A DNA stretch of 64,000 nucleotides from Varunaivibrio sulfuroxidans (GTDB lineage: Bacteria; Pseudomonadota; Alphaproteobacteria; Rhodospirillales; Magnetovibrionaceae): positions 698,614 through 762,613 of the forward strand of contig NZ_CP119676.1 in NCBI RefSeq assembly GCF_029318635.1, given 5' to 3'. Below the pieces are notes generated by a model that searched no databases, was not told the origin of the DNA, and worked only from the letters and a program-made list of their open reading frames with translations. Every line of letters begins with the position of its first letter. The stretch's first letter is position 1. A program made the position numbers and the translations under genes. Below, piece after piece: positions 28,440 to 41,097 of this stretch.

Positions 28440-29939
28440 TTAGAACAAGGCCCGCGACGCGACCGAAGCGACGTTTAATAGAGCCGACGGATAGATGAAA
28501 AACACCAAAATCGCCACCATCGAGATCAAAATCACCCACTTGACGCCTCGACCGATTTCGGTTTCCAAAGGCTCGCCCGGCGCATCAAAATACATGATCT
28601 TAACGATCCGAATATAGAAGAACGCCGACACGACACTGGCCAGCACGCCGATCACGGCCAATGCGTAGAGGTGGGCCTCGATCGCGGACAGGAAGATATA
28701 CAGCTTACCGAAAAACCCTGCGAGCGGTGGAATTCCAGCCATGGAAAACATGAACACGGCCATCGCCGCGGCGACGAACGGATTGGTCCGCGATAGGCCC
28801 GCCAGATCGTAAATGTTCTCCACCATCCGATCGCCCCGGCGCATGGTCAAAATGCAGGCGAAGGTCCCGACGTTCATGAACAGATAGATCGCCATATAGA
28901 CCAACACGCCGTTAACGCCCGACGCGTTGCCGACGGCGACGCCGATCAGGGCGTAGCCGACATGGCCGATCGAACTGTAGGCCATCATCCGCTTGATATT
29001 GCGCTGGTTGATCGCGGCGAACGCCCCCAGCAACATCGAGGCGATGGCGATCACGATCACGATCTGCTGCCACTGTGCGCTCAGATCGCCGAAGGGATCC
29101 ATCAGAACCCGAATCAGCAAAGCGATCGCCGCCAATTTGGGGCCGATCGAAAAGAACGCGGTGACCGGCGTCGGCGCGCCTTCGTAGACGTCGGGCGTCC
29201 ACATATGGAAGGGTACGGCGGAAACCTTGAACGCCAGACCGGCCAAAATGAAAACGACGCCGATCGTCATCCCCGGCGCGATCGTCCCGGCATGTTTGAT
29301 CTGCCCGGCGATCGCGGCAAAGTCCACCGCGCCGCTAAAACCGTATATCAACGACGCACCGTAGAGCAGCATCCCGGACGCCAGAGCGCCGAGGACGAAA
29401 TATTTCACCCCCGCTTCGGAAGAGCGCAAATCGTCGCGACGGAACGCCGCCAAAATGTACAAGCTAAGGCTCTGCATCTCCAGGCCAATATACAGAGAAA
29501 TCAATGAGTTAGCGGAAACCATCATCATCATGCCCACGCTCGCAAGAAGGATGACGATGGCGTACTCGAACCGCGCGCTACCGTGACGTTCCATGTAATC
29601 CTGGCTAAGCACCAAGCAAAATGCCGAACCGATCAGGATCAGGATTTTAAAATAAACCGCGAAGGTATCGACGACGAACATGTTTTCGAACGTCACCATC
29701 CGTCCGCCCGATATGGTCACCACCAAGAGCACCGTCAGCAGCAAAACGATGACGCCCAGATTGGAAACCAATCGACCGGTCTTCGCCGCCCCCGATTTAC
29801 CGGAAATGGCCTTGGTGGATGCCGTGGCGGCCCTTGGCGCGCCGTGAAACACCCCCACCATCAAAAGCGCCATGGCGGCGATGGCCATGAATATCTCCGG
29901 CAGGGCGGGAATCACATTGGGAAGTTCTGCGATCGGCAT
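28440..29939 (-). CDS. nuoN: NADH-quinone oxidoreductase subunit N
   Basis: One of the three antiporter-like proton-pumping subunits of complex I. The 499-residue product has about fourteen membrane helices and the Mrp-type core ([56 protein letters not shown]), including the broken-helix lysine in [12 protein letters not shown]. It is the last gene of the nuo operon and is followed by birA. Confidence 0.97.
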   Translation of the reverse strand: MPIAELPNVIPALPEIFMAIAAMALLMVGVFHGAPRAATASTKAISGKSGAAKTGRLVSNLGVIVLLLTVLLVVTISGGRMVTFENMFVVDTFAVYFKILILIGSAFCLVLSQDYMERHGSARFEYAIVILLASVGMMMMVSANSLISLYIGLEMQSLSLYILAAFRRDDLRSSEAGVKYFVLGALASGMLLYGASLIYGFSGAVDFAAIAGQIKHAGTIAPGMTIGVVFILAGLAFKVSAVPFHMWTPDVYEGAPTPVTAFFSIGPKLAAIALLIRVLMDPFGDLSAQWQQIVIVIAIASMLLGAFAAINQRNIKRMMAYSSIGHVGYALIGVAVGNASGVNGVLVYMAIYLFMNVGTFACILTMRRGDRMVENIYDLAGLSRTNPFVAAAMAVFMFSMAGIPPLAGFFGKLYIFLSAIEAHLYALAVIGVLASVVSAFFYIRIVKIMYFDAPGEPLETEIGRGVKWVILISMVAILVFFIYPSALLNVASVASRALF

Positions 29940-29964
29940 GGGCCGTCATCCTCCAAAAATATCA

Positions 29965-31503
29965 CTATTGACCGACGAGCATGGAGACGGCGTGCGCCGC
30001 CAAGCCTCCGGTTTGCGCGCCAGTCTGCGCAGTGGTCACCTGACCGATCAGATTGGCCACGGAAACATGCATCACGTCCAGGAACGACGCCGGATAGATC
30101 CCCATCCACAGCACCAGGACAATCAGAGGGGCGAAGACAATTTTTTCGCGCAGACTCAAATCGAGCAATTTTTTAAGCTTGTCTTTATCCAAGACGCCGA
30201 AAACGACCCGGCGATAGAGGTACAGCATATACGCCGCCCCCAAGATCACCCCGGTCGCCGCCGCCGCCGCGACCCAACTGTTGACCTGAAACACCCCCAT
30301 GAGAACCAGGAATTCACCGACGAAACCGCTGGTCCCGGGCAACCCCACGGAAGCCAGCATGAACACCATGAACACCAAGGCGTACGCGGGCATACGATGC
30401 ACCAGACCGCCGTAGGCCGAAATTTCGCGGGTATGCACGCGATCGTAAATCACGCCGACCACCAGGAACAGGGCGGCGGACACGATGCCGTGGCTGAGCA
30501 TCTGATAGATCGCGCCTTCGATCCCCATGGTCGTCAGGGTAAAGGTGCCGACGGTCACGAACCCCATGTGCGCCACCGAGGAATAAGCGATCAGCTTCTT
30601 CATGTCTTTTTGGACCAGGGCGACCAGGGAGGTATAGATCACCGCGATAATCGACAGGGTGAACACCAAAGGCGTGAAAAAATGGGTGGCTTCGGGGAAC
30701 ATCGGCAGCGAAAAGCGCAAGAAGCCATAACCGCCGAATTTCAACAGCACGCCGGCCAAGATCACCGAACCGCCGGTGGGCGCCTCGACGTGGGCGTCGG
30801 GCAACCAAGTGTGAACCGGCCACATCGGGACCTTGACCGCGAACGAGGCGAAGAACGCAAGCCACAGCCAGAACTGCATATCCGCGGGGAAATGCGCCTT
30901 CATCAGGGTCGGAATATCCGTCGTTCCGGCGTAAAAGTACATCGCCAGCAAAGCCAGCAGCATCAACACCGAGCCCAACAGCGTATACAGAAAAAACTTA
31001 AACGACGCATAAACCCGGCGCGGGCCGCCCCACACGCCGATAATCAAAAACATCGGGATCAAAACGGCTTCGAAGAAGATATAAAAAATAACAATATCCA
31101 GCGCGGCGAAGGTGCCCACCATCATGGTTTCCAGAACCAGGAAAGCGATCATGTATTCCTTGACCCGCTCCTTGACCGAACGCCAGCTCGCCAGGATGCA
31201 AATCGGCGTCAACAGGGTCGAAAGCAACACGAACAACATGGAAATCCCATCGACGCCCATGTGATAGGAAATGTTGTAGGCAGGCATCCAGGCGACCCGC
31301 TCTTCGAACTGGAACGCCGCCGTGGTCGGATCGAAGGCGAACCAAAGATACAGCGACAGCAAAAAGGTTCCGAACGAGGCCCAAAGCGCCGTCATTTTGG
31401 CGTTTCGGGCGACCACTTCTTCGTCTCCGCTGATCATCAGGATAAAGAACACCCCGACCAGCGGCGCGAAGGTCACGAAGGACAATATGGGGAACTGCGT
31501 CAT
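29965..31503 (-). CDS. nuoM: NADH-quinone oxidoreductase subunit M
   Basis: Antiporter-like membrane subunit of complex I, 512 residues. The conserved glutamate of helix 5 lies in [12 protein letters not shown]. Other markers are [27 protein letters not shown], with the pump lysine, and [14 protein letters not shown]. It starts 18 bp after nuoL and ends 25 bp before nuoN. Confidence 0.97.
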   Translation of the reverse strand: MTQFPILSFVTFAPLVGVFFILMISGDEEVVARNAKMTALWASFGTFLLSLYLWFAFDPTTAAFQFEERVAWMPAYNISYHMGVDGISMLFVLLSTLLTPICILASWRSVKERVKEYMIAFLVLETMMVGTFAALDIVIFYIFFEAVLIPMFLIIGVWGGPRRVYASFKFFLYTLLGSVLMLLALLAMYFYAGTTDIPTLMKAHFPADMQFWLWLAFFASFAVKVPMWPVHTWLPDAHVEAPTGGSVILAGVLLKFGGYGFLRFSLPMFPEATHFFTPLVFTLSIIAVIYTSLVALVQKDMKKLIAYSSVAHMGFVTVGTFTLTTMGIEGAIYQMLSHGIVSAALFLVVGVIYDRVHTREISAYGGLVHRMPAYALVFMVFMLASVGLPGTSGFVGEFLVLMGVFQVNSWVAAAAATGVILGAAYMLYLYRRVVFGVLDKDKLKKLLDLSLREKIVFAPLIVLVLWMGIYPASFLDVMHVSVANLIGQVTTAQTGAQTGGLAAHAVSMLVGQ

Positions 31504-31521
31504 GCGTTTTAACCCAACCTG

Positions 31522-33474
31522 CTAGATGAGATACCACGTCGCCATAAGCGCGACGCCGACCAACATGGCGAATGCGTAATGGTACAGGTATCCTGATTGA
31601 AGAAAGCTCGTACGATGGGCGATTTCCTCGCTCACGCTTGCGATCCCGTTGGGACCGACACCGTCGATAATCGCCTGATCGCCGGTTTTCCACAGTCCCC
31701 GGCCGATGAAGAAGGCGGGGCGGACGAACACGGCGTCGTACAGCTCGTCGAAATACCACTTGTTGTAAACGAAGGTGTAAATCGGCTTGAAGGCGGCGGC
31801 CAAAATCCCGGGAAGCGAGGGGATGAACATGTACATCACATAGGCGACGAAGATCCCCGCCCCGCCGACAACGGCGGGCAGATACTTCACCCAGGACGGC
31901 ACATGATGGATGCCTTCCATGGCCGGATGGATGGGGAGAATCTTAATCGCCTCACCCCAAAACGCCTCGGATCCGGCGCCGATGAAGCTTTCGACAAAGA
32001 GCCACCCCGCCAGAAGCGCCCCCAAGGCGAGGACGATCAGGGGGATCAGCATCACCTTCGGGCTTTCGTGGACATGCGCCAGGACTTTCTCGTCGGCGCG
32101 CGAAGCGCCGTGGAAGGTCATCAAAATCAAGCGCCAGGAATAGAACGCGGTCAGAAACGCCGCCGCGATCCCCATCCAGAAAGCGTATCCGCCGACCGTG
32201 CTGTGAGCGGCGTAGGCGGCCTCCAAGATGGCGTCCTTGGAGAAATAGCCGGCGAACGGCGGAACGCCGGAAAGCGCCAGCGAGCCCACCCACATCAAGA
32301 TATAAGTCACCGGAATCATCTTCCAGATGCCGCCCATCTTACGCATGTCCTGTTCGTCGGACATGGCGTGAATCACCGAGCCCGCACCCAGGAACAACAG
32401 GGCCTTAAAAAAGGCGTGGGTCATCAGGTGGAAAATCGCCGCCGAATAGGCCGAAACCCCGATGGCGAAAAACATATAGCCCAACTGCGAACAGGTCGAA
32501 TAAGCGATCACCCGCTTGATGTCGTTTTGCGTGCAACCGATGGTGGCGGCAAAGATCGCGGTCGATCCGCCGACAATGGTAATGACGTTCAGCGCCGTTT
32601 GCGAATATTCCAGCAGCGGCGACATCCTGGCCAGCATGAACACCCCGGCGGTCACCATCGTCGCGGCGTGGATCAAGGCGGAAACCGGCGTCGGGCCTTC
32701 CATGGCGTCGGGCAACCAGGTATGCAACCCCAACTGAGCCGATTTGCCCATGGCGCCGACCAGAAGCAACAATCCGATCACGGTCAGAGCGTGGAACTGA
32801 CCGCCGAAGACATTCAAGGTCGCCGAAGCAAGTTGCGGGGCATGGGCGAAGATCGTTTCAAAGTTGACCGAGCCGAAGACCTGATAAGTAGCGAAGATAC
32901 CGAGGGCGAAGCCAAAGTCGCCGACCCGGTTGACGACGAACGCCTTGATCGCGGCGGCGTTGGCGCTGGGCTTGGAATACCAGAACCCAATCAGAAGGTA
33001 CGACGCCAAACCGACGCCCTCCCAGCCGAAAAACAGCTGCACCAGATTGTCGCTGGTCACCAGCATCAGCATGAAAAAAGTAAACAGGCTGAGATAGCTC
33101 ATGAAGCGGGGCACGTCGGGGTCGTGATGCATGTAGCCGATCGAGTAAATATGCACCATCGCCGAAATCGTGGTGACCACGATCAACATCACCGCCGTCA
33201 GGGTATCGATCTTAAGCGCCCAGCTGAAATCGAGATTACCGGAATGGATCCAGGTAAACAGGGTTACGACATGGGCGTTGCCGCCGAAAATGACCTCCTT
33301 GAAGGTGATCCACGCCAGCACCATGGCGATCAGCAAGCCCGCCGAGGTCACCCACTGGGCGAGCCGGTCCAGATTGTGCTTGCGCGCCTTGTCCTCGGGC
33401 GAAACCGGCAGGAAGGCGATAATCCCGGCGATCACGCTGGCCAGAAGCGGCAGGAAAACGATGGAAGCAATCAT
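31522..33474 (-). CDS. nuoL: NADH-quinone oxidoreductase subunit L
   Basis: The distal proton-pumping subunit of complex I, 650 residues. It has the antiporter core (LLIGFWYSKPSANAAAIKAFVVNRVGDFG; SAQLGLHTWLPDAMEGPTPVSALIHAATMVTAG) and the C-terminal lateral helix extension (about 520-600) that braces NuoM and NuoN. It starts 8 bp after nuoK. Confidence 0.97.
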   Translation of the reverse strand: MIASIVFLPLLASVIAGIIAFLPVSPEDKARKHNLDRLAQWVTSAGLLIAMVLAWITFKEVIFGGNAHVVTLFTWIHSGNLDFSWALKIDTLTAVMLIVVTTISAMVHIYSIGYMHHDPDVPRFMSYLSLFTFFMLMLVTSDNLVQLFFGWEGVGLASYLLIGFWYSKPSANAAAIKAFVVNRVGDFGFALGIFATYQVFGSVNFETIFAHAPQLASATLNVFGGQFHALTVIGLLLLVGAMGKSAQLGLHTWLPDAMEGPTPVSALIHAATMVTAGVFMLARMSPLLEYSQTALNVITIVGGSTAIFAATIGCTQNDIKRVIAYSTCSQLGYMFFAIGVSAYSAAIFHLMTHAFFKALLFLGAGSVIHAMSDEQDMRKMGGIWKMIPVTYILMWVGSLALSGVPPFAGYFSKDAILEAAYAAHSTVGGYAFWMGIAAAFLTAFYSWRLILMTFHGASRADEKVLAHVHESPKVMLIPLIVLALGALLAGWLFVESFIGAGSEAFWGEAIKILPIHPAMEGIHHVPSWVKYLPAVVGGAGIFVAYVMYMFIPSLPGILAAAFKPIYTFVYNKWYFDELYDAVFVRPAFFIGRGLWKTGDQAIIDGVGPNGIASVSEEIAHRTSFLQSGYLYHYAFAMLVGVALMATWYLI

Positions 33475-33481
33475 GATGGTC

Positions 33482-33793
33482 CTACCCCTTCATCGCATGG
33501 ATGTCTTCGACCGCGATCGAGCCGCGATTACGGAAGTACACCACCAAAATCGCCAGGCCGATGGCGGCCTCGGCGGCGGCGACGGTTAAAATAAAGACGG
33601 AAAAAACCTGTCCGACCAGATCGTTCATGAACGATGAAAAGGCGACAAAATTAATGTTCACCGCAAGCAGCATCAGTTCGATCGACATCATGATGACGAT
33701 GACGTTTTTGCGGTTGAGAAAAATCCCGAAAATACCCAGCGTGAACAAAATCGCCGCCACGCTGAGGTAATGGCCAAGCCCGATTTCCAACAT
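33482..33793 (-). CDS. nuoK: NADH-quinone oxidoreductase subunit K
   Basis: A 103-residue three-helix membrane subunit of complex I, related to MrpC. The conserved glutamates are in [17 protein letters not shown] and [13 protein letters not shown]. Its ATG overlaps the nuoJ stop codon as TGATG, a coupled start. Confidence 0.97.
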   Translation of the reverse strand: MLEIGLGHYLSVAAILFTLGIFGIFLNRKNVIVIMMSIELMLLAVNINFVAFSSFMNDLVGQVFSVFILTVAAAEAAIGLAILVVYFRNRGSIAVEDIHAMKG

Positions 33794-34407
33794 CAGATGC
33801 CCCTTCCGCTCTCGACTTTTTTCAATTCCACGCTGTCCTCGGGACGCCGCGCGATCTGATCGGCGATGACCTGCTTACGCACGCCGGTGCGCCGGCGGTG
33901 GGTCAAAACGATGGCCCCGATCATGGCGACCAGCAGGATCAAGCCCGACGCTTCGAACAGGTAGATGTAATGGGTGTACAGCAACGCGCCCAGCGCCTGG
34001 GTATTGTGAATATCGGCGGGATGGGGGGCCATCGCTTGAAGCCCGTGCAACGCACCGGGCGCCATCTTCCAGGCCCCGACGATGAACAACAGTTCGGCCA
34101 GCAAAAGCAAGCCGACCGCCCCGCCGATCGGTAAATAGTTCAAAAAGCCCTGGCGCAGTTCGACGAAATTGATGTCGAGCATCATCACCACGAATAAGAA
34201 CAGCACGGCGACCGCTCCGACGTAGACCACGACCAGGATCATCGCCAGGAATTCCGCGCCCAACAGCACGAACAATCCCGCGGCGTTGAAAAAAGCCACG
34301 ATCAGGAACAACACCGAATGAACGGGATTCTTCGCCGATATCACCAGAACTCCCGACGCCACGGCCAAAATGGCGAACAGATAAAAGGCCAAGCCTTGGA
34401 TAATCAT
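33793..34407 (-). CDS. nuoJ: NADH-quinone oxidoreductase subunit J
   Basis: A 204-residue membrane subunit of complex I with five helices. The ATG at 34407 ([12 protein letters not shown]) fits the family better than the upstream in-frame codon. The core motif [18 protein letters not shown], with the pi-bulge helix of TM3, is intact. The C-terminal tail is charged and soluble. Confidence 0.95.
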   Translation of the reverse strand: MIIQGLAFYLFAILAVASGVLVISAKNPVHSVLFLIVAFFNAAGLFVLLGAEFLAMILVVVYVGAVAVLFLFVVMMLDINFVELRQGFLNYLPIGGAVGLLLLAELLFIVGAWKMAPGALHGLQAMAPHPADIHNTQALGALLYTHYIYLFEASGLILLVAMIGAIVLTHRRRTGVRKQVIADQIARRPEDSVELKKVESGRGI

Positions 34408-34423
34408 CGTTTCCCCAACCTCA

Positions 34424-34912
34424 TCAACGGTACGGCGCGTCAGCGGCAATCCGCTCCGCGATTTCGGTTTCCCAACGCTCGCCGTTGGCGAGCAGCTTGT
34501 CTTTGTCGTACAAAAGCTCTTCGTGCGTTTCGGTCGCGTACTCGAAATTCGGCCCTTCGACGATGGCGTCCACCGGGCAGGCTTCCTGACACAGGCCGCA
34601 ATAGATGCATTTGGTCATGTCGATGTCGTAGCGCGTGGTGCGCCGCGAACCGTCGGCGCGCGGCTCGGCCTCGATGGTGATCGCCAGGGCCGGGCAAATC
34701 GCTTCGCACAGCTTGCAGGCGATGCACCGTTCCTCGCCGTTGGCATAGCGCCGCAGAGCATGTTCGCCGCGAAAGCGCGGGCTGATCGGCCCTTTTTCAT
34801 AAGGGTAGTTCAGCGTCACTTTCGGGCGGAACATATAGCGTAGGGTCAGCCACATTCCGGCCACCAATTCGGACAAAAACGCGGTGCGAACGCTTCGGTC
34901 GATGAAACTCAT
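34424..34912 (-). CDS. nuoI: NADH-quinone oxidoreductase subunit I
   Basis: The 162-residue ferredoxin-like subunit that carries clusters N6a and N6b. Two 4Fe-4S motifs are visible: [12 protein letters not shown] near residue 62 and [12 protein letters not shown] near residue 101. It passes electrons to N2 in NuoB. The length is normal for the 162-residue alphaproteobacterial and mitochondrial TYKY type. Confidence 0.97.
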   Translation of the reverse strand: MSFIDRSVRTAFLSELVAGMWLTLRYMFRPKVTLNYPYEKGPISPRFRGEHALRRYANGEERCIACKLCEAICPALAITIEAEPRADGSRRTTRYDIDMTKCIYCGLCQEACPVDAIVEGPNFEYATETHEELLYDKDKLLANGERWETEIAERIAADAPYR

Positions 34913-34928
34913 TTAATCGCTCCTCTCA

Positions 34929-35945
34929 TCAACCACTGATCGGGGTCAGGCCGAAGGTCACCAGGACCCCCGCCACGACGACAACGGCAAGCAGGGACAC
35001 CGGCAGGAAGACCTTCCAACCCAGGCGCATCAACTGATCGTAGCGATAGCGCGGGAAGGTGGCGCGAACCCACAGGAAAAAGAACAAAACGAAGGCGGTC
35101 TTGAGGGCGAACCACACCGGACCGGGAAGCCAGTTGAACGGCGCGATATCAAGCGGCGCAAGCCAGCCGCCGAGGAACAGGATCGTGGTCATCCCGGCCA
35201 TCAAGATCATGTTGGCGTATTCGCCGAGGAAGAACATGGCGAAGCTGATCCCCGAATATTCGACGTTGAACCCAGCGACCAGTTCGGACTCCGCCTCGGC
35301 GAGGTCGAACGGATGACGGTTGGTTTCGGCCAACGTCGAGACGAAGAAGATCACGGCCATGGGAAACAGCGGGACGACGAACCAGACCGTCTTTTGCGCC
35401 ATCACGATGTCGGTCAGGTTCAACGAACCGGCGCACAACAACACGGTGATGATGACCAACCCCATCGATACTTCGTAGGAGACCATCTGCGCCGCGCTGC
35501 GCATCGAGCCCATGAAGGCGTAGCGGGAATTGGACGACCAACCGGCCATCAAGATGCCGTACACGCCGAGCGAGGAAATGGCGAACAAGAACAAGATGCC
35601 GACATTGATATTGGCCAACACCATCCCGGCGTCGAAGGGGATCACCGACCAGGCGACCAACGCCAGGGCGAAGGTCAGGACCGGGGCGATGAGAAACACC
35701 CCCCGATCGGCCCCGGTGGGGATGACCATTTCCTTGAGGAACAGCTTGGCCCCGTCGGCGAGCGGCTGCAACAAGCCAAACGGGCCGACCACGTTCGGCC
35801 CCTTGCGCAGGTTCATCGCACCGATCACCTTGCGTTCGGCGTAGGTCAGATAGGCGACCGCCACCAGGACCGGAAGAACGATCGCCACGATCTTGATCAA
35901 AATCCACAAAATCGGCCACAGATATGCGTTCCACAGCTCAACCAT
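34929..35945 (-). CDS. nuoH: NADH-quinone oxidoreductase subunit H
   Basis: The membrane subunit that forms the quinone-entry site with NuoB and NuoD. 338 residues and eight helices. Hallmarks are [40 protein letters not shown] and [13 protein letters not shown]. The ATG overlaps the nuoG stop region by 8 bp. Confidence 0.97.
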   Translation of the reverse strand: MVELWNAYLWPILWILIKIVAIVLPVLVAVAYLTYAERKVIGAMNLRKGPNVVGPFGLLQPLADGAKLFLKEMVIPTGADRGVFLIAPVLTFALALVAWSVIPFDAGMVLANINVGILFLFAISSLGVYGILMAGWSSNSRYAFMGSMRSAAQMVSYEVSMGLVIITVLLCAGSLNLTDIVMAQKTVWFVVPLFPMAVIFFVSTLAETNRHPFDLAEAESELVAGFNVEYSGISFAMFFLGEYANMILMAGMTTILFLGGWLAPLDIAPFNWLPGPVWFALKTAFVLFFFLWVRATFPRYRYDQLMRLGWKVFLPVSLLAVVVVAGVLVTFGLTPISG

Positions 35946-38004
35946 GGGTGCCGGTCCTTTCTTCGTCTTCGTTTAAGAAAGTGTCGATGCACTTGGCCAT
36001 CGTAATCGACGCCCGTGAAATCGGGTCGGTGCGGTAGAAATTCTCGACGCAGGAAACCAGCGGATGATCCGAGAAAACCTCCCCCTCGCCCGACAAGGGA
36101 AGCCACTTTGCCGGTGTGATCGCGTCTAACGTCGCGAAGACGGGATTGACCTCGGTCATCCGGCGGCGCACCTGATCCAGATTGTCGTAAGGCAGGGGTT
36201 TTCCCAAAACCGCGGACAGGGCGCGCACGATGGCCCAATCCTCACGCGCCTCTCCGGGCGGGAACACGGCGCGAAGGGTGCGCTGCACGCGCCCTTCGGT
36301 GTTGACGTAGGTGGCGTTTTTCTCGGTATAGGCGGCGGCGGGCAAAATGACGTCGGCGCGATGGGCCCCGACATCGCCGTGATGGCCCTGATAAACGACG
36401 AAGACATCGCCAAGATCGCTCATGTCTATTTCATCGGCGCCCAGTAGATAAAGCACCTCGATCGCGCCGCTCTTCGCCGCCTCGGCGATGGCGGGGGCCG
36501 CAAGCCCCCCTTTGGCGGGCACGAAACCGATATCCAGGCCGCCGACCCGGGCCGCGGCGCCGTGCAACACGTTAAACCCGTTCCAGCCGTCCTTGACGAC
36601 GCCCAGTTTTTCCACCAAGGCGCTCAACAGAGCCAAGATCGCCGCACCATCGGCTCGGGCCAGCGCCCCCTGCCCGACGATCACCATCGGCCGCGCGGCG
36701 CCCTTGAGAACGTCGGCGAAGGGATGCCCGCCGCCCGCGATGTCCCGCAAGACACCCAGGCCGTCGCCCAAATGTTCGTGACGGTAGGTAAGGTCCGCCT
36801 GGGGCCCGACGGCGGCGATTTTGACGCCGCCCTTAAGGTATCTTTTACGCAGGCGCGCGTTGATGATCGGCGCTTCGAGGCGCGGGTTCGACCCGACGAT
36901 GAGCACGGCGTCGGCCTCGTCGATCCCGGCGATGGTGGAATTGAACAGGTAACCGCCCCGATTGGCCGCGTCCAGAGGGGCGCCGTCCTGACGGCAATCG
37001 ATGTGCGGGGAACCCAGGTTGACCATCAGGTCCTTGAGGGCGCACATCGCCTCGACATCGGCCTGATCGCCCGCGATCGCCGCGATTTTATCGCCGCCGA
37101 GCGCCGCGACGCGGATTTGGATCGCGGCGAACGCTTCGTCCCAGGTGGCGGGGGCCAGCTTGCCGTCCTTGCGCACATAGGGCGTGTCCAGGCGCTGACG
37201 CTTCAACCCGTCATAGGAAAAACGCGCCTTGTCGGAAATCCATTCCTCGTTGACGTCTTCGTGCAGGCGCGGCAGGACGCGCATCACCTCGTTACCCCGG
37301 GCGTCGATGCGGATGTTGCTGCCCACGGCGTCGGTCACGTCGATGCTTTCGGTTTTTTTCAGTTCCCACGGACGCGCGGTAAAGGCGTAAGGGGCGCTGG
37401 TCAACGCGCCCACCGGACACAGATCGATCATGTTGCCCGACAGTTCCGACGACAACGCCCGGCCGACATAGGTGCCGACCTCCATATGTTCGCCGCGTCC
37501 GGTCGCCCCCAGTTCGGGAACCCCGGCGATCTCGGTGGCGAAACGGATGCACCGGGTGCAATGGATGCACCGGGTCATGGTGCCGTTGATCAGGGGACCG
37601 AAATTTTTGTTCTCGACCGCGCGCTTTTCTTCGTTGTAGCGCCCATGATCCGCGCCGTAGGCCATCGCCTGGTCTTGTAGGTCGCACTCCCCGCCCTGAT
37701 CGCAGATCGGGCAGTCGAGGGGATGGTTGATGAGCAAAAACTCCATCACCGATTGGCGCATTTTCTTGACCGCGTCGGTATTGGTGCGGATCACCATGCC
37801 CTCGCCGACAGGCTGGGCGCACGAGGCGACGGGCTTGGGCGCCCGCTCCATCTCGACCAGGCACATCCGGCAGTTTCCGGCGATCGTCAGACGTTCGTGA
37901 TAACAAAACCGGGGGACTTCGGCGCCGGCCTGTTCGCAGGCCTGAAGTACCGTCATCCCGGCTTCGACCTCGATCTCCTTGCCGTCAATCGTGAGCTTCG
38001 GCAT
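35938..38004 (-). CDS. nuoG: NADH-quinone oxidoreductase subunit G
   Basis: The 688-residue 75-kDa-type subunit. The N-terminal ferredoxin domain has [15 protein letters not shown] for the 2Fe-2S cluster, then a 4Fe-4S site with histidine ([17 protein letters not shown]) and [10 protein letters not shown] with a further cysteine for N5/N4. The C-terminal molybdopterin-oxidoreductase-like domain lacks cofactor function, as in mitochondria. The length is that of the mitochondrial-like form rather than the roughly 900-residue E. coli form. Confidence 0.96.
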   Translation of the reverse strand: MPKLTIDGKEIEVEAGMTVLQACEQAGAEVPRFCYHERLTIAGNCRMCLVEMERAPKPVASCAQPVGEGMVIRTNTDAVKKMRQSVMEFLLINHPLDCPICDQGGECDLQDQAMAYGADHGRYNEEKRAVENKNFGPLINGTMTRCIHCTRCIRFATEIAGVPELGATGRGEHMEVGTYVGRALSSELSGNMIDLCPVGALTSAPYAFTARPWELKKTESIDVTDAVGSNIRIDARGNEVMRVLPRLHEDVNEEWISDKARFSYDGLKRQRLDTPYVRKDGKLAPATWDEAFAAIQIRVAALGGDKIAAIAGDQADVEAMCALKDLMVNLGSPHIDCRQDGAPLDAANRGGYLFNSTIAGIDEADAVLIVGSNPRLEAPIINARLRKRYLKGGVKIAAVGPQADLTYRHEHLGDGLGVLRDIAGGGHPFADVLKGAARPMVIVGQGALARADGAAILALLSALVEKLGVVKDGWNGFNVLHGAAARVGGLDIGFVPAKGGLAAPAIAEAAKSGAIEVLYLLGADEIDMSDLGDVFVVYQGHHGDVGAHRADVILPAAAYTEKNATYVNTEGRVQRTLRAVFPPGEAREDWAIVRALSAVLGKPLPYDNLDQVRRRMTEVNPVFATLDAITPAKWLPLSGEGEVFSDHPLVSCVENFYRTDPISRASITMAKCIDTFLNEDEERTGTHG

Positions 38005-38025
38005 TCGGGGCGTTCTCCTTAAAAC

Positions 38026-39315
38026 TTACGCGGCCTGGCCTGTTTTCTTAACCTGGCTTGCGACAATTTTCTTTTCGATCTCGGGGCGAAAATGACGGAT
38101 CAGACCTTGGATCGGCCAGGCCGCCGCATCGCCCAACGCGCAAATGGTGTGACCTTCCACTTGACGGGTGACTTCCTCAAGCAGATCTATTTCCTCGATC
38201 GAGGCATTGCCCTCGGCCATCCGCGCCATCATCCGCGCCATCCACCCGGTACCTTCGCGGCACGGCGTGCATTGACCGCAGCTTTCATGTTTATAAAACG
38301 CCGACAGACGGGAAATCGCGCGCACGATATCGGTGGATTTGTCCATCACCATCACCGCCGCGGTCCCCAGGCCCGAGCGCACCTCGCGCAGGCTGTCGAA
38401 ATCCATCAAAACGGTGTCGCAAATTTCCTTGGTCAACACAGGCACGCTGGAGCCGCCCGGAATCACGGCCAATAAATTGTCCCAACCGCCGCGCACACCG
38501 CCGCAATGTTTTTCCAGGAGCGTCTTCAGAGGAATGCCCATCTCCTCTTCGACGGTGCACGGATTGTTGACGTGACCGGAGATACAAAACAGCTTGGTGC
38601 CGGTATTCTTTTCCCGACCGAGACCGGCGAACCAGGCGCCGCCACGGCGCAGAATTTCCGGCACGACGGCGATCGATTCGACGTTGTTAACCGTCGTCGG
38701 GCAACCGTAAAGGCCGCAGTTCGCGGGAAACGGCGGTTTTAGGCGAGGTTGCCCTTTTTTACCTTCGAGGCTTTCGATCAGCGCCGACTCCTCGCCGCAG
38801 ATGTACGCGCCCGCACCGAGGTGGACGTACATGTCGAAATCCCACCCCGACTTGCAGGCGTTCTTGCCGATTAGACCGGCGTCATAGGCCTCGTCGATGG
38901 CGCGTTGTAGGGCTTCGGCCTCGCGGTGAAATTCGCCGCGGACATAGACATAGCAAGCCTTGGCGCCGATCGCGAAGGATGCGATCAGCGCACCTTCGAC
39001 CAGCTTGTGCGGTTCGGCGCGCAAAATTTCACGATCCTTACAGGTGCCCGGCTCGCCCTCGTCGGCGTTGACCACCAGATAATGGGGCCGTCCGTCGCTT
39101 TCCTTGGGCATGAACGACCATTTCATGCCGGTCGAAAAACCGGCGCCGCCACGCCCGCGCAGGCCCGAGGACTTGACTTCGTCGATGATCCAGTCGCGGC
39201 CCTTGGCGATGATCTTCGCCGTGCCGTCCCAATCGCCGCGCGATTGCGCCCCCTTCACGGAGGTGTCGTGCAGACCGTAGATATTGGTGAAGATGCGATC
39301 CTTATCCGACAACAT
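38026..39315 (-). CDS. nuoF: NADH-quinone oxidoreductase subunit F
   Basis: The 429-residue FMN- and NADH-binding subunit. [13 protein letters not shown] and [17 protein letters not shown] form the NADH/FMN site. The N3 4Fe-4S motif [12 protein letters not shown] lies near residue 345, with a fourth cysteine in [13 protein letters not shown]. It starts one base before the end of nuoE. Confidence 0.97.
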   Translation of the reverse strand: MLSDKDRIFTNIYGLHDTSVKGAQSRGDWDGTAKIIAKGRDWIIDEVKSSGLRGRGGAGFSTGMKWSFMPKESDGRPHYLVVNADEGEPGTCKDREILRAEPHKLVEGALIASFAIGAKACYVYVRGEFHREAEALQRAIDEAYDAGLIGKNACKSGWDFDMYVHLGAGAYICGEESALIESLEGKKGQPRLKPPFPANCGLYGCPTTVNNVESIAVVPEILRRGGAWFAGLGREKNTGTKLFCISGHVNNPCTVEEEMGIPLKTLLEKHCGGVRGGWDNLLAVIPGGSSVPVLTKEICDTVLMDFDSLREVRSGLGTAAVMVMDKSTDIVRAISRLSAFYKHESCGQCTPCREGTGWMARMMARMAEGNASIEEIDLLEEVTRQVEGHTICALGDAAAWPIQGLIRHFRPEIEKKIVASQVKKTGQAA

Positions 39316-39918
39316 TCAAGCATCCTCCCCTTTTAGCGTGGTTAGGCCGGTCGCGGGCTCGCAGCCTTTGCGCCCGCTTTGCGATCCCGTCTTGGGACGT
39401 TCGCCCCGGGCCAGGGCGTCGAGCAGGTCCTCGACCGCCTGGGGCGTCAGATCCTCGTAATAATCGTCGCCGATCTGCAGCATCGGGGCGTTGACGCAAG
39501 CGCCCAGACATTCCGCCTCGGCCAGGGAAAATTCGCCGTCGGCGGTGGTTTCACCAACATCGATGCCGAGCTTGTTCTTACAGGTCGAGACCACCTCGTC
39601 GGAGCCGCGCAACCAACACGGCAGGTTGGTGCACACCTCGATATGATGGCGACCGACCGGCTTCAGGTTGTACATGGTGTAAAACGTCGCCACCTCGTAG
39701 ACCCGGATCGGCGGCATCGACAGCATCTCGGCGACGACGTCCATCGCCGCGCGGGGCAGCCAATTGTCGTGTTGGCGCTGCGCCAGGGCCAGCAAGGGCA
39801 TCACCGCGCTTTGCTGGCGTCCCTCGGGATACTTGGCGATAAAGGCCTGCGCCTTTTCCAAACTTTCCGGGGTAAAGGCGAAAGTTTCGGGCTGTTCAAA
39901 AGTCATATCACTACTCAT
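39316..39918 (-). CDS. nuoE: NADH-quinone oxidoreductase subunit E
   Basis: The 200-residue thioredoxin-like 24-kDa subunit that holds the off-path 2Fe-2S cluster N1a. Ligands are in [12 protein letters not shown], two cysteines five apart, and in [15 protein letters not shown]. Its ATG overlaps the nuoD stop as ATGA. A short charged C-terminal extension follows the core. Confidence 0.96.
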   Translation of the reverse strand: MSSDMTFEQPETFAFTPESLEKAQAFIAKYPEGRQQSAVMPLLALAQRQHDNWLPRAAMDVVAEMLSMPPIRVYEVATFYTMYNLKPVGRHHIEVCTNLPCWLRGSDEVVSTCKNKLGIDVGETTADGEFSLAEAECLGACVNAPMLQIGDDYYEDLTPQAVEDLLDALARGERPKTGSQSGRKGCEPATGLTTLKGEDA

Positions 39919-41093
39919 CGGTCAATTTCACCGAAAACGACGTCGAGCGAGCCGATCACCGCCACCGCGTCGGCCAGCATATGGCCCTTGGTCAGCATGT
40001 TCATGGCTTGCAAATGGGCGTATCCCGGCGCGCGAATCTTGCACCGATAAGGTTTGTTGGTGCCGTCGGAAACCAGAAAGACGCCGAACTCGCCCTTCGG
40101 CGCCTCGACGACGCTATAGGTCTCGCCGGCGGGCACGTGATAGCCCTCGGTATACAGTTTAAAGTGGTGGATCAGCGCCTCCATAGAGGTCTTCATATCG
40201 GCCCGGGGCGGCGGCGAAACCTTGCCGTCCTCGCACATCACGGGGCCGTCCGGCATATTTTCCAGGCACTGGCGCATGATCTTGACGCTTTCGCGCATTT
40301 CATACATGCGCAGCAAATAACGATCGTAGCAGTCGCCGTTCTTGCCCACCGGAATGTCGAACTCCATCTCGTCATAGCTGTCGTAGGGCTGCGATTTACG
40401 CAGATCCCACGCGACGCCCGAGGCCCTGAGGTTGGGGCCGGAAAAGCCCCAATCGAAGGCCTGTTCGGCGCTGACGACGCCGATATCCACGGTGCGCTGC
40501 TTGAAAATTCGGTTTTCGGTCAGCAGGGTTTCCAAGTCGTCGATCATCTGCGGATAGGCTTCGGTCCACGCCAGGATATCCTCGATCAAACCTTCGGGCA
40601 CGTCTTGGGAAACGCCGCCAGGACGGAAGTAATTCATATGCATGCGCGCGCCGCAAACGCGCTCGCAAAATTCCATCAACCGTTCGCGGTCTTCAAAGGC
40701 CCACAGCATCGGCGTCATCGCGCCAACGTCGATGGCGTAGGACGTGACGTTCAGGATGTGGCTCAGGATGCGGCCGATTTCGGCATACAGGATGCGAATG
40801 TATTGGCCGCGTTTGGGGACCTCGATCCCCAGCAGTTTTTCCGTCGCCAGGGCGAAGGCGTGCTCTTGGTTTTGCGGCGAGACATAGTCCAGGCGATCGA
40901 AATACGGCACCGCCTGGGTGTAGGTCTTGTGCTCGATCAGCTTTTCGGTGCCCCGATGCAGCAGGCCGATATGGGGGTCGGCGCGGTCGATCACCTCGCC
41001 GTCCATTTCCAGGACCATGCGCAAGACGCCGTGGGCGGCGGGATGCTGAGGGCCGAAATTCAGGGTCAGATTCTTGATATGATTGACGGACAT
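39915..41093 (-). CDS. nuoD: NADH-quinone oxidoreductase subunit D
   Basis: The 49-kDa-type subunit that forms the quinone pocket with NuoB. I start it at the ATG at 41093 ([22 protein letters not shown]), which gives 392 residues, and not at the earlier in-frame codon that overlaps nuo[13 protein letters not shown] carries the quinone-site histidine; the C-terminal [11 protein letters not shown] is the family end. Confidence 0.96.
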   Translation of the reverse strand: MSVNHIKNLTLNFGPQHPAAHGVLRMVLEMDGEVIDRADPHIGLLHRGTEKLIEHKTYTQAVPYFDRLDYVSPQNQEHAFALATEKLLGIEVPKRGQYIRILYAEIGRILSHILNVTSYAIDVGAMTPMLWAFEDRERLMEFCERVCGARMHMNYFRPGGVSQDVPEGLIEDILAWTEAYPQMIDDLETLLTENRIFKQRTVDIGVVSAEQAFDWGFSGPNLRASGVAWDLRKSQPYDSYDEMEFDIPVGKNGDCYDRYLLRMYEMRESVKIMRQCLENMPDGPVMCEDGKVSPPPRADMKTSMEALIHHFKLYTEGYHVPAGETYSVVEAPKGEFGVFLVSDGTNKPYRCKIRAPGYAHLQAMNMLTKGHMLADAVAVIGSLDVVFGEIDR

Positions 41094-41097
41094 GACG

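Noticed and set aside
31597-33594. A 665-codon plus-strand frame opposite nuoL, and a similar 546-codon frame opposite nuoM
   Set aside because: Both mirror membrane-protein genes of complex I and have the hydrophilic H/Q/R/G-rich composition typical of antisense frames.
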